This document shows, in pieces, positions 30,656 through 40,636 of a DNA stretch of 64,000 nucleotides (its first letter is position 1; the number at the start of each line of letters is the position of its first letter). Made by a program: the position numbers and the translations under genes. The DNA lies in NCBI GenBank assembly GCA_963989385.1, contig OZ022511.1, forward strand, positions 2,170,001 to 2,234,000. The letters are read 5' to 3'. Below the pieces are notes generated by a model. The model was not told the DNA's origin and did not search any database. It saw only the letters and a list, made by a program, of their open reading frames with translations. This stretch comes from Ctena decussata (Eukaryota; Mollusca; Bivalvia; Lucinida; Lucinidae).

Positions 30656-31889
30656 TAGGATGATTTCTGCAATGGTATGACATTGCAACTAAATAACTTC
30701 CTATCATTTTATGAACAATGTGTAGTTCATAAGTAGATTTATACTGTTTAAAGTTTGGTCTAAACAGAATATGATTATTCCGTCATTTAGTTAATAAATG
30801 GCCTTTTCAATGTCATTCCTCTTGTGTAGTTTATGTCATCCAAATCAAACAGAGCGAAGTCTGCGATTGAGGGATATGAAATCAACTAATGTGGACATAA
30901 ATCCAAACACCTGGTATACCTCGGATGCAATTATCATCACTTTGAAAGTATGAGTCGAGCTTTTGCAAATAGTCATTTGATGTTTCCGTATTCCTACCAG
31001 TGGAAAAAAGCGTCTGAACACTAAGCATTATAAAAAGCGTTTCGACTGACAGGTTGGGTGATAAAAAGTTGGTTGAAATCTTTTTGGCACCACTTTTCAT
31101 CCTTTCTCGTAATCTTTAACTTGTCATCACAAATAACTAGTCAAATTTGTTTTTCCTGACTGGTTCTTTTTATATTTTCGTTTTTATAGCTGTCAATTCG
31201 ACTACATTTAATACCAAAGACCTTAAAATTCTGCTTTCGGTACGTATATAGGAAGTACAGTTTCAGTTTAAAACATAATAATAAACGTGGAAATAAACAC
31301 TACATATGACACCTTATTGCGAAATTATCCGTTTTAAATGAACGCCTCTGCAGCAATGACCCACTTACATAAAATGCTCCATTTGTTGGTCCTAAAATGC
31401 TAATGCTGCAACCATAGAAACACTAAAGACTAAGGCCGTTTTCCTGGTGCAATCCGATTTACATACATGTATGACCATATGTCCATGTATTGGCTTTTCC
31501 TACGCAAGAGATGGGTTTGCATGCTCTACCTGTTTTGAAGATCTATGAGAACTAAGTGGGAGGGATACCTCAATTAATATGTCAAAGGTCGGAAGTAAAT
31601 ATTGTATTAACCCATTGCATTCGAGGTATTTTTTGTCGTCTGCTGAAATTGTCGTCAACATCCAAAATCAATATTATTTTGACAATATTGGTCTAAATAA
31701 CTCTTGTAGAAATGATGTCTAGGCAGCAAACAGTTTAGATCTCAGATCAGGCCCCACGTTTGCAGAGTCTGCAACTGAGGCCAAGAATTAGATATTCGTC
31801 AAAGAAGCAGAGAACCAAACTATGGAAATGATACAGACCCCAGAAATGGCAGGAGTTTAGTAATCTCAAGTTGTCTTAGCAAATTGTTC
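30656..31889. other. No recognised gene
   Basis: Downstream flank of the YR element. A minus-strand acceptor/donor-bounded 74-nt stretch near 30,919-30,992 (acceptor cgcttttttccactggtag) could be an exon, but phases do not connect with other exons. Nothing else recognised. Confidence 0.3.
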
Positions 31890-32045
31890 TCTAATATTTT
31901 TGCACAACAGGAGCGAGAATGAAAATCAAACAGGTTTTAGGAAACAGTACAGAACGTCTGACCATATTTTAACATTAAAATTAATAATTGAGAAACTGTT
32001 AAAAAAAGTTCACATCTCTTAACATGCTTTGTCGATTATGAAAGC
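31890..32045 (+). pseudogene. LINE reverse transcriptase, upstream half
   Basis: In two frames: NRSENENQTGFRKQYRTSDH, ILTLKLIIEKLL, then CFVDYESF, the start of RT motif A of a CR1/Jockey-like LINE. The frame is cut at 32,046 by a Penelope copy and continues at 33,324. Confidence 0.75.
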
Positions 32046-33323
32046 TTTGAAAGCATGGTTAACCAAATTTACCCACCTGAACTTAAATTGAATAAAGCTA
32101 ATACTGCAGATACCGAGGCCCCCTTTTTGGATTTACATCTATCTATTTCTAACGGTTTTGTATCTTCTAAAATTTATGATAAACGTGATGACTTTGACTT
32201 TGATACAGTTAATTTTCCATTTTTGGACGGTGACGTTCCACGTCGTCCCTCTTATGGAGTGTATATTTCTCAACTTATAAGATTTGCTAGAGTGTGTAGT
32301 CATGTAGATGACTTTAATGCTCGTAATAAATGTTTAACTGCTAAACTTCTTCAACAGGGCTATCGGTATCATTAGCTTAGAAAGGCTTTTTCTAAATTCT
32401 ATCGCAGACACCATGAATTGGTTTCAAAATTTGATGTCGGATTAAAATTTCTTTTACACCAAGGCCTATCGGAACCAGAATTTTATGGTGACTTAGTATA
32501 CAAATTCAAAAAGATTAAGGGTAGGACTGATTTTTCTGATCAATTCCGAAAAATAATAATACGTCACAAACGTATTGGCTATAATTTAAATGTTATGCGA
32601 CAGACTGCATGCTTAGTGATTAACCCAATCACGGTTGATAACTTTGCTGCACTCTTTAGTTGCACACCGGGGGATCGGTCGTCAGACTCTATGATGGCCC
32701 CGACCTAAAGCTATATATTGTAGTTGGTTGGGACCGGAGCCTTTTTGTCTGTTGCTTGGTCCACCGGGGCTCAACTGGTGACCTTCTTTTGCTTCAGATT
32801 TCCAGTGGGGTTGTTTGGCAGGATAGGGATCTCCACCTGTCAGACGGCCCGTTGTATCTGTTGAGTCCTCGTCTTTGCTTCTTCATGGTGTTGAAATTTG
32901 ATTTATGTGTTTACCGTGATTATTCATTGACGAGTTAGAGGGTTATCATGCGAACCGAACAACCAACTAAATGTTTTGTACCACTTCAGAAACTGAGGGT
33001 GAGGTTGGGCCTGTAAAATCGATTTAAGCCCCCCAGTAATTCATTACTGACCGTTCCAAGGCGGTAGTTCTGTTGTGGTTCTCTGTTGCCTGTTTTTGGT
33101 GTCAGAGTTTCTGTGATGTTTTACCTTATGTATGTTCTTATTATTTTTGGTTCGGTTTGGGTTGCTGAGTGGCCACCTTTTGGGAACAAGCTGCTTACTC
33201 GGTTGGCCATATGTTCTCTGTATCTTGATTATTTGTAATCTTAGTTGTTTCCAACTATGGTTTGAGGGCTGGATTTGGATTTTGATTGTTTCAGTTCCTG
33301 GTCTTTGCATACTTTTTACTTTT
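32046..33323 (+). mobile_element. Penelope-like element copy 2, 5'-truncated
   Basis: Matches 13,080-14,357 of copy 1 end to end, with about twenty differences by eye. It covers the C-terminal 220 or so residues of the RT, now with one internal stop (TAG at 32,373-32,375, where copy 1 has an AAG codon), and the complete 3' noncoding tail ending ...actttttactttt. The 5' truncation falls after the YLDD motif. It sits inside the motif-A codons of the LINE RT. Confidence 0.85.
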
Positions 33324-33675
33324 GATACAGTTTGTAGAGATGCGCTATTCAAGAAATGAGAATATATCGGCATTCGTGGTATAATACTTAGAATCCTGGA
33401 AAATATGTACTCTTAGGTGAATTATTGTAAACAAAGTTTTTCTATTCAACAAAAGTGGCAGGTTAATAAAAATCACCAGGTTGTATTTGAAAGTGAAGCA
33501 TTAGAAATCGTCCAAGAATTCAAGTATCTAGAGATAAAAACTAAGGCTCCTGGATATGTCACTAAAGAAATATCAGAATTAAGAAATAGAGCTCTAAGAG
33601 TTCTCTTTATGACCAGAATAAAAAATCCAGTTATCATTCATTGTCTAGACTCTACAGTGCAGACTATTTGATACA
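33324..33675 (+). pseudogene. LINE reverse transcriptase, downstream half
   Basis: Resumes exactly where the upstream half stopped: FDTVCRDALFKK, then YIGIRGIILRILENMYS, then a jump over an internal deletion to the C-terminal region (SEALEIVQEFKYLEIKTKAP, ISELRNRALRVLFM). The palm YADD motif has been deleted. Confidence 0.75.
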
Positions 33676-34008
33676 TGTATCAAACCAAAATTATTATATT
33701 ATATTGGACAGAGATTTTGAATCCACACAGCCTGAATATTGTAAAATAAGCATCAAAGGAAAATAACCATAACCATGGCGAGTCATATGAAAATTTTTCT
33801 TCTGAAAGAATTAACACAAAATTCTGTTTGTTTCTACTTGGCGCAAACAAATATTCATCAAACCTTGCTTGTAAAAGTGAAGTTGGAAAATATCCAATAG
33901 TAATATCTGTTTCATTGCTTTCATTAATTGGCGGGATATAAATGATGAGGAAAACCCCAAAGCACATGATAAATTCATTTTTCAAAGCCTACTAAATGGA
34001 GATGATAC
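33676..34008. other. No recognised feature
   Basis: Flank between the LINE remnant and the DIRS element. A 101-codon minus frame here has no domain that I recognise. Confidence 0.35.
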
Positions 34009-34222
34009 AAAATTGATAAATTTGTTATCAAGTTATAATTTTATGAAAGAAGTTACCAACCTGATACTGAACATACATTAGGATTACTTCCCCTTGCTTT
34101 GTCCGCAATCCGCTTAATATCTAAAGCGTCTAAGTGATCATGAATATAGCACGTGACTAAATCACGTGACTCAATATCATTACCCACTCTACTTCAATTT
34201 CCTTCCGGCGCCGAAAAGGCCC
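34009..34222. repeat. DIRS 3' terminus: 43-bp extension plus inverted terminal repeat
   Basis: aaaattgataaatttgttat... (34009-34051) is unique to this end. From gttaccaacctgatactgaa (34052) to ccggcgccgaaaaggccc the sequence is the reverse complement of 39277-39450 with scattered differences. Confidence 0.9.
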
Positions 34223-34260
34223 CAGAAAAAAAAGATACTGAGGTGTAGGAGGGTGGGTCG

Positions 34261-34365
34261 TTAGTATCAGGTTGGTAACTTCTTTCATAAAATTATAACT
34301 TGATAACAAATTTATCAATTTTAATTCATTCGGTTACCAACCTGATACTGAATATACATTAGGAT
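34261..34365. repeat. DIRS internal complementary region
   Basis: 34261-34322 is the reverse complement of 34009-34070 with one mismatch, and the adjoining 34323-34365 (aattcattcggttaccaacctg...) is the reverse complement of the other element end (about 39,418-39,458). Joining the complements of both outer termini in one internal site is the ICR arrangement thought to template circularisation of DIRS cDNA. Confidence 0.85.
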
Positions 34366-34839
34366 AGATTTCTAAGCTATGATACATTCACCTGTATCCT
34401 ATGCTGTGGACTGTATCTTTTTGCTTCTTACAGTACTTCTTCGATTCCATCTTCTTAATGATGTGTGATGATAAGTTCAATGTGAATATTTACATATGTA
34501 CATGTATCCATTATTTATTTCTATTACATAAACTTTTTTTTTAACTTTTTCTTCAAATCTTCATAATGATACATCTTAGTAGTTATATATCTGCCTATAT
34601 GTTATACCTCCTCCAAGCATACAGTATAAACACATATTTTCCCCACAAAACAAGTTATTTTCAGTAGAGCTATATAGCAATCCGCCGTGGAGAAAACTAC
34701 AATTTTCAATGTAATTCTTGTTATACATAAAATTATTTATTATATACTGTTCCCATTTTTTATTTATTGTACAGAAACCAAGTCTGTTATAATTTTCCTG
34801 TATGTACATGTATGTACAGAAAATGTATACAGTTTTTTT

Positions 34840-35753
34840 TTAATTTAATGGTGTAATATTTACATCTCTGAGATAAAACTTCACGAAAGTACTTTCTTTC
34901 GACCAATCTGCAGCTTCAAGAATGTTTTTCATTGAAGCTCCATTGTATAAAGCCCAGGATGGTCCAATGGCTCTTGTTGAATGTCCTTTGACTTTCATAT
35001 CTACATCTGCATATGCTAATTTGATGATTTTCACTAACCATTTTGAAATGGTTTGACTAGTAAATGGACTGTGAGGTTTATTCACTGATAGAAAAAGAGA
35101 CCTGAATTTTCACCTTTTCTAAATTCCTTTGTCTTTTTTAAATAAAACTTCAAAACCCGTGTTGGGTCCAATTTCTTGTCTTCCGTAAAAACTGGTACAA
35201 ATATTTTAGCATTAATATGATTTGGTCTGTCTGACTTTGATAAACCCTGTCTTATAAATGTCACACCCCTGCTCTGAATTGAAACGTTCCCTGTGCCCAG
35301 TCTTAGCGCTTGTAAGTCACTTGATCTCCGGAACGTCGTGATTGCTGCAAGGAAAACAGCTTTCCATGTTAAATATTTCAAAGGTGGCATAGTCAATGGT
35401 TCAAAAGGAGGTTTGCTAATGAACTTAAGGACCTTATGTAAATCCCATATTGGGATTAATTTAACCACCGGTGGTCTAGAATTGAATATTCCTTTAAGCA
35501 ACCTGATTATATTTGGGTGTTGTCCCACTGGTATATTATTTACTGGTGGTAGAACTGCAGACGGCATTGATCTGTATCCTGCTATTGTTCTATACTGTAA
35601 ATCACTATTGTATAGATCAGCTAAAAATTCTGCACACTGAACTAAAGTAGCTGAATACGTATCAATTTGCCTTTGTTCACACCAGCTATTAAACTTTCTG
35701 AATTTGCAACCATAATCTCTGTGTGTACCAGATCTCCATGATGCTGAGAGCAA
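34840..35753 (-). pseudogene. Tyrosine recombinase of the DIRS element
   Basis: Two frames on the minus strand. The first (35753-35082) has the N-terminal domain (SASWRSGTHRDYGCKFRKF) and the first catalytic Arg (ITTFRRSSDLQAL). The second (35085-34840) has HSTRAIG (HxxR) and the nucleophile Tyr in FVKFYLRDVN. They are separated by a frame slip in a T run at about 35,085-35,095. Residues R-H-R-Y are all present. The enzyme would insert circular element DNA without target duplication. Confidence 0.85.
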
Positions 35754-36074
35754 TTTTTTCTAACTTTCTTAGAAAAGCCCTGTGTTCGGAACTGTCTGTC
35801 GACAGAAGCTATGCATTTAGATTGAACACTCCTGGATTTGGATAGAAGATTGCTGTTTAGGGTTGTCTTAGCAGATTTGGTACACACGGAAGCCTTATTG
35901 GTTGCGCAATGCACAACTGAAGTATTTGAGTGTACCAGTGACGTCTGGGCTACTGTGGCGCAATGAGAATAATTTTGCACTGGAATTGTTTCATGTGTTC
36001 CAAAACTTTTGGAATGAGACATATCGGAGGGAATGCATAACCCAACATTCTGTTCCATGATATTGTCAAAGCAT
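35754..36074 (-). pseudogene. Linker between RNase H and recombinase
   Basis: Overlapping short frames (to 36,264) carry the conserved post-RNase H segment of DIRS polyproteins (AVDALTISWNRMLGYAFPPI), then degenerate sequence. Confidence 0.6.
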
Positions 36075-36761
36075 CTACAGCTTTTTCCCCCAAATTTGAA
36101 ACATTTGATGCAGGACAGTATCGTTCAATGTCCATTCTGTTGGGCGTATAATCACCCTGCTCAATTGGTCTGGCAATAAATTCTTTTTGCCTGCTATGTG
36201 AGCAGCTTTCAAAAACATCTGGTTCTCTATTGCTAGAGCCCAAATTTTCCATGCTATTAAACAAAGTTGAGGCGACCTAGTACCCCCTTGTTTGTTTATG
36301 TATTGCACTACTGTAGTGTTGTCTGATCTGATCAGAACATTGCGATTTCTGAGATGAGGAAGAAAATTCTCTAAGGTCAAGAGTACAGCCTGCAACTCCA
36401 GACAATTTATGGGCCATTCTTTTTGTTGTTCTGTCCATTTGCCTTGAACATATCTCTTGTCTAACACTTCTCCCATCGCTTGGGATAAGGCGTCTGTAGA
36501 AATTGTAAGACTGGTTTGTGCTGGTTGCAGTGATCTGCCCTTTTGCAAATTTGCTGTTTGTAACCACCATTCCAAATGTGTTTTGATGTGACGAGAACTT
36601 GGAATTAATGCTTCCAAGTCTCTTGAAGCTGGTTTCCACCAATGTAATAGATGTAATTGTATTGGTCGCATATGTAACCGGGCAAATGGAATGATTTCTA
36701 TGCAAAATGCCATAAGACCCAACATTTGAAGATAGTCTATGGCTAATGCTGGATTTTCCAT
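36075..36761 (-). pseudogene. RNase H of the DIRS element
   Basis: Open for 228 codons. Catalytic signatures: LTISTDALSQAMG (Asp), NCLELQAVLLTLENF (Glu), VLIRSDNTTVVQYINKQGG (Asp) and HIAGKKNLLPDQLSR (final Asp), all retained. It is continuous with the RT thumb upstream on the minus strand, apart from frame breaks near 36,770. Confidence 0.85.
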
Positions 36762-36769
36762 GACTTTTT

Positions 36770-37560
36770 TTGACTATTAAATGAATTTTCTGAATTCTCT
36801 CTGGAGGTGGCATGACAATACCCTTTCTCAAATCGAATAGTCCTCCTATGTTCACTATTTGTTGTGTTGGCTGTAATTCTGATTTTTCTATATTTATCAG
36901 AAAACCTAGCCGAGTAAGAAGATCTAAAGCTATTTTCTTGTCTTGTATTAACAGGTTTTTATTATGTTCAAAAGGAACCAACCGTCCAGCTATACTGCTA
37001 ACCTTAGATTTTGCATTCTGAGATATCCTGCTACCACTGATACTATCCTGGTAAAGACCCGAGGACTCACCTTGGGACCAAAAGGGAGCGCTGTAAACTG
37101 GTATGCTCTCCCTTGAATGCAAAATCGAAGGTACTGCCTGTGATCCGGAAACAGGGGCACATGAAGATATGCATCGGTCAAGTCTATCGAAATTGCCCAA
37201 TCTCCTTTCTTGGCAAGATTTATGACCTTGATAAGAGAGTCCATTTTGAAATGTTGAGTTCGGAGATATTTGTTCAGAGGTCGAAGCTTTATCACTGGTC
37301 TTAAATCTCCTGTCTTTTTTGGTACCAGGAAAAATGAACTGTAAAAACCGTTGTGAATTTCCGCAGGCGATACAGGTTCTGTTGCTCTTTTTTGCAATAA
37401 CTTTTTTACCTCTTGCATCAAAATATGAATATGTTTTGCATTTGCATGAGTTTGACGTATGCCTGTACTTGGTGGGATTTGTTGAAATTCTAGTTTGTAG
37501 CCCTGTTTTATAACTGACAGAACCTACTGGTCGTTTGTAATTGTTTCCCATTGATCTACA
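36770..37560 (-). pseudogene. Reverse transcriptase of the DIRS element
   Basis: Minus-strand frame with FYSSFFLVPKKTGDLRPVIK, AISIDLTDAYLHVPLF (motif A), FTALPFGPKVSPRVFTRIV (motif B), then the motif-C region reads stop-LDGW instead of Tyr-Leu-Asp-Asp-Trp: the Tyr codon is TAG and the second catalytic Asp is Gly. The thumb continues in another frame (KIALDLLTRLGFLINIEKSE, VMPPPERIQKI). Another stop lies near 37,530. The ORF spanning 36277-37614 is mostly in the wrong frame for RT. Confidence 0.85.
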
Positions 37561-37610
37561 AAATACTTCAGTCGACCTCCCGTAGGAATCTCCGACCTGA
37601 ACATTTCGAG

Positions 37611-38963
37611 TCATTCTTTACTTTTGTTGCGAAAGGAACTTACCCCAAACTTCTTCTGCTGTGCAGAATTTCTGTATGAGTAGTTGTTTCTGTAGTTGTT
37701 GTTACTGTAAAGTTGTCTCAAAGGTGACCTGTAGTCAGTCGAGTATAATCGTGAATTGAAATTTCTTGAAGCATCATTATAGCGTCTCTGTTTTTCTCCA
37801 TACTGAGTACCAGAAGAAGATTTACGTTTCAGAGACTGTTGATACTGTCTTGAGTCTAACTCTGGTATTAAATGTTTCGTTTCCTTATTCTTTTCTTGAC
37901 GATCTTTCAATTTTGTTTCAAACGCTGTCCCCAAGACACCATCACTGGTCAATGGTAATAAATCAGCTTGTTTACACAAGTCCTTCACATTTTCTAACCC
38001 CATATCAACAATTGTGGCCTTGCGACGAATTATATGGTCAAAAGCACCTGTTCTACCCAACTGATTTAGTGTTTTTGTGCTCATTGCAAAAATATCTCTG
38101 ACTGTTTGAGTGGCTAAATCAATATTTGGTTTAGCAGTCTTTAATTCTTCCAATAACACTCTTAATGCTTGCTGCATATAAAGATTGACTGCAATGCCTA
38201 ATTTTGCTGCCACTTGGCCTTGATAGGCTAGCTTTTCTATCTCTTTCAAATGCTGTGTATATAACGTTCTTGCTCGTTTAAAACATGCTTTCGTTGAAAA
38301 ACGTTTTATCAAAAACGTTTCAACAATATCGTCAAGAGAAGGTATTGTCAGAAATTCTTCTGTTTTCTCCTGCAAAGGAAAATTTGACTTGTAATTCTCT
38401 TTATAAGCTGTAATCTTGTCTGGCTGTTCAGTTCTCCAACACTGTGATAAAGTGTCAGGCTGACTTTTATCCAACATTATACCACTTGAGTTACTGGATT
38501 TCCCTGTACCAGCATCTTCTCCAAAAATGTCTGACAACACATTTTGAGTATTCTCTGATATCTCACCAGACTTGCATTTTGAAAATTTAGAGTCTGTGTT
38601 ATCTAACATAACGCTACATTCTGACGGAGAATGATGAGAGTGTTCTGATTCAGATTCCAATTCCAAACAGCGTTTTTCTCTTTGTCCTGGTTGCAGTGGT
38701 AAAATGTCATCTTCTTTATTTTGCACTCTTGACAGTCCTGGTAACTCGTCATTGAGTGAATTCTCAAGTGGAATAATATTTGCCCTTGAACTCGCGACCA
38801 TAGTGCAATCAGTTGGCACAGAAACTGTACGTGAAAGCTCAGGTGAATTGCACCCATCCGAAGTTTTGCATGTCACCGTACATGTAGGCTGAGTATTCTT
38901 CGTCAAAATGCCCAAAATCTTCTCTTCGAAACTATGAAACCTAGTTTCAATACTGAGACGCAT
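37611..38963 (-). CDS. gag: Gag-like ORF of the DIRS element
   Basis: Intact 450-codon ORF from ATG at 38963. The N-terminal third is low complexity and Ser-rich. The middle (residues about 205-370) is helical with the conserved-looking SLDDIVETFLIKRF, YTQHLKEIEKLAYQGQVAAK and RKATIVDMGLENVKDLC. The C-terminus is Arg/Asn/Tyr-rich (NNNYRNNYSYRNSAQQ), a likely nucleic-acid-binding tail. No zinc knuckle is seen, as is common for DIRS Gag. It is the only uninterrupted gene of the element. The short noncoding leader (38,964-39,276) lies before the right ITR. Confidence 0.75.
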   Translation of the reverse strand: MRLSIETRFHSFEEKILGILTKNTQPTCTVTCKTSDGCNSPELSRTVSVPTDCTMVASSRANIIPLENSLNDELPGLSRVQNKEDDILPLQPGQREKRCLELESESEHSHHSPSECSVMLDNTDSKFSKCKSGEISENTQNVLSDIFGEDAGTGKSSNSSGIMLDKSQPDTLSQCWRTEQPDKITAYKENYKSNFPLQEKTEEFLTIPSLDDIVETFLIKRFSTKACFKRARTLYTQHLKEIEKLAYQGQVAAKLGIAVNLYMQQALRVLLEELKTAKPNIDLATQTVRDIFAMSTKTLNQLGRTGAFDHIIRRKATIVDMGLENVKDLCKQADLLPLTSDGVLGTAFETKLKDRQEKNKETKHLIPELDSRQYQQSLKRKSSSGTQYGEKQRRYNDASRNFNSRLYSTDYRSPLRQLYSNNNYRNNYSYRNSAQQKKFGVSSFRNKSKE

Positions 38964-39276
38964 TTTCTATTCCAATTTATCCTCTAACGAGCTCAGTTCA
39001 GCCTTTTTGCAGGTCTTCGACGAACGACGTCGTGTTTGTTTGGGCGGCGCCATATTGGTTGACTCAGTTTCTAAACGAGGCGAGGAAACCCCCGAAGCAA
39101 AAATAGCTGGATTCTCCAAGTCCAACACGCTCGTTTCAGCGTCTCTATCACCTAAAAGCATCTTCAGCCATAATGTTTACCTGGACACCAGAAAGTATGA
39201 GCAAAATATTCCAACACAATATTCCAAAGCAAACAAACGAAAGGAATATCTTCTACCGAGAAACTATTTTCGATGC

Positions 39277-39458
39277 GGGCTTTTCGGCGCCGGAGAGAAA
39301 ACTGAAGTAGAATGGGTAATGATATTGAGTCACGAGATTTAGACACGTGTTATATTCATGATCACTTGAACGCTTTAAATATTAAGCTGATTGCGGACAA
39401 AGCAAGGGAAGGAGATAATCCTAATGTATATTCAGTATCAGGTTGGTAACGGAATGAA
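39277..39458. repeat. DIRS 5' inverted terminal repeat
   Basis: Reverse complement of 34052-34222, ending ...cagtatcaggttggtaac at 39450, with a short unique extension ggaatgaa whose complement is found only in the internal complementary region. Confidence 0.9.
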
Positions 39459-39679
39459 ATAAATCAAGTTTTGGAGACCAAACTAAATACACGATATTGG
39501 GTTTGACCATGCTTGGCATAATAACGGAAAATTAATGCTGTGGAAAGAAAATTAATAGAAATATACAACTTATTCTTCAAAGAAGCAATAACTGGAAGAA
39601 TCACTGTTAAAAGCAGAAATTTAGATACACTTAGAAGTTTTAAGACATTGAAAACACAACTACAAGATGGAAAACTATT
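39459..39679. other. No recognised feature
   Basis: Flank between the DIRS element and a MITE. A plus frame (39540-39761) runs into the MITE but has no domain. Confidence 0.3.
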
Positions 39680-39917
39680 TGAGCCGCGACGTGAGAAAAC
39701 CAACAATGTGGTTGTGCGCCCAGCGCAGACTCAGATCAGCCTGGGCATCCGCCCAGCCTGATCCGAGTCTTCGCTGTCCGCATGGAGGTAGCCTAGACCC
39801 TTAGCTACCCTTTAAGCGCTTAGCGAAGACTCTGATCAGACTGGGCGGATGCCCAGGCTGATCTAGGTCTGCGCTCGGCGCACAACCACTTTGTTGGTTT
39901 TCTCGTGTCGCGGCTCA
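39680..39917. mobile_element. MITE family M1, copy 1
   Basis: Ends tgagccgcgac.tgagaaaaccaacaa.gtggttgtgcgccc and its complement; a ~238-bp near-palindrome with an internal centre at tagctaccctttaagcgcttag. The full-length family members in this window are 39680, 43669 and 48934; partial ones are at 58136 and 60331. Confidence 0.9.
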
Positions 39918-40636
39918 TTTGTGTGAAGATAGACAAACAACACTTAATTTTTAATCAGGCAAATTTTGGATTTCAACCCATCAACTAGGGATAGAGGGCG
40001 GTTCATACAAAAAGAAGGTAATTGATCTGAGATAATGGAAAGTTTGTAATGAAAGAAGCTGTGTGGAGGATGTATTTCACCTTTTAATGACTTGTTAACC
40101 TACCAAGCCGAAAGAAATGATTTTTTTACAAAACTAAATGCAGTTATTGTGCCTTATGAATCATTTACAAACCAAGAAAGTCCTTATTCCTAATGTCTCC
40201 AAAATGACACTGAAGTGTTAATGCTATTGATGTACTTTATTGAACTATGCTTGCAGATCCGCCAGTCCTCAAGGAAATAATCAAGATGAATTTGAGTCTT
40301 AACACAGACCCACTGTTAAATTTGTTTGTTTCATTATATATCTAACATGTGTATCGATAGTTCCATGTTTGTGTTTGTCACGCATGTCTTCAGTCATGAT
40401 TCTTTGATACTGAATAAATTTTGACTTGACTCCACTGTGTAGATAGTACAGTGAACAAAATATTCAAATTGAATTGCCTGACTCCTTATATGACTTGCAG
40501 TCAGAATATTTGATTCTAAACACGAAGCATTAGGACTGAAAGAAATGCAGATACAAAACACGAAATAAATTAGCGATTAGTTTTGCATATATTACTATCT
40601 CACTTCTTCACTTAATCAAACTAGCATTTTCTCCTA
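39918..40636. other. No recognised feature
   Basis: AT-rich flank. Faint LINE-like coding traces around 39,950-40,250 could not be confirmed. Confidence 0.3.

Larger units (their letters stand above)
34009..39458 (-). mobile_element. DIRS-type retrotransposon, structurally complete but inactive
   Basis: A 5.45-kb element on the minus strand, bounded by inverted terminal repeats of about 170 bp (34052-34222 and 39277-39450), with a short unique extension at each end and an internal complementary region near its 3' end (34261-34365). Coding order on the minus strand: Gag-like ORF, RT, RNase H, tyrosine recombinase. This is the defining structure of DIRS elements. RT has a stop in motif C and several frame breaks, so it is dead. 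Confidence 0.9.

Noticed and set aside
30919..30992. Minus-strand 74-nt stretch with a strong acceptor and gtatac donor
   Set aside because: The open frame needs phase 2 in and phase 1 out, which fits neither gene A nor any neighbour, and the donor is weak.
36277..37614. 445-codon minus-strand ORF as the DIRS polymerase
   Set aside because: RT motifs A and B are in a different frame (36990-37421); this ORF covers mostly the wrong frame and only joins the thumb region.
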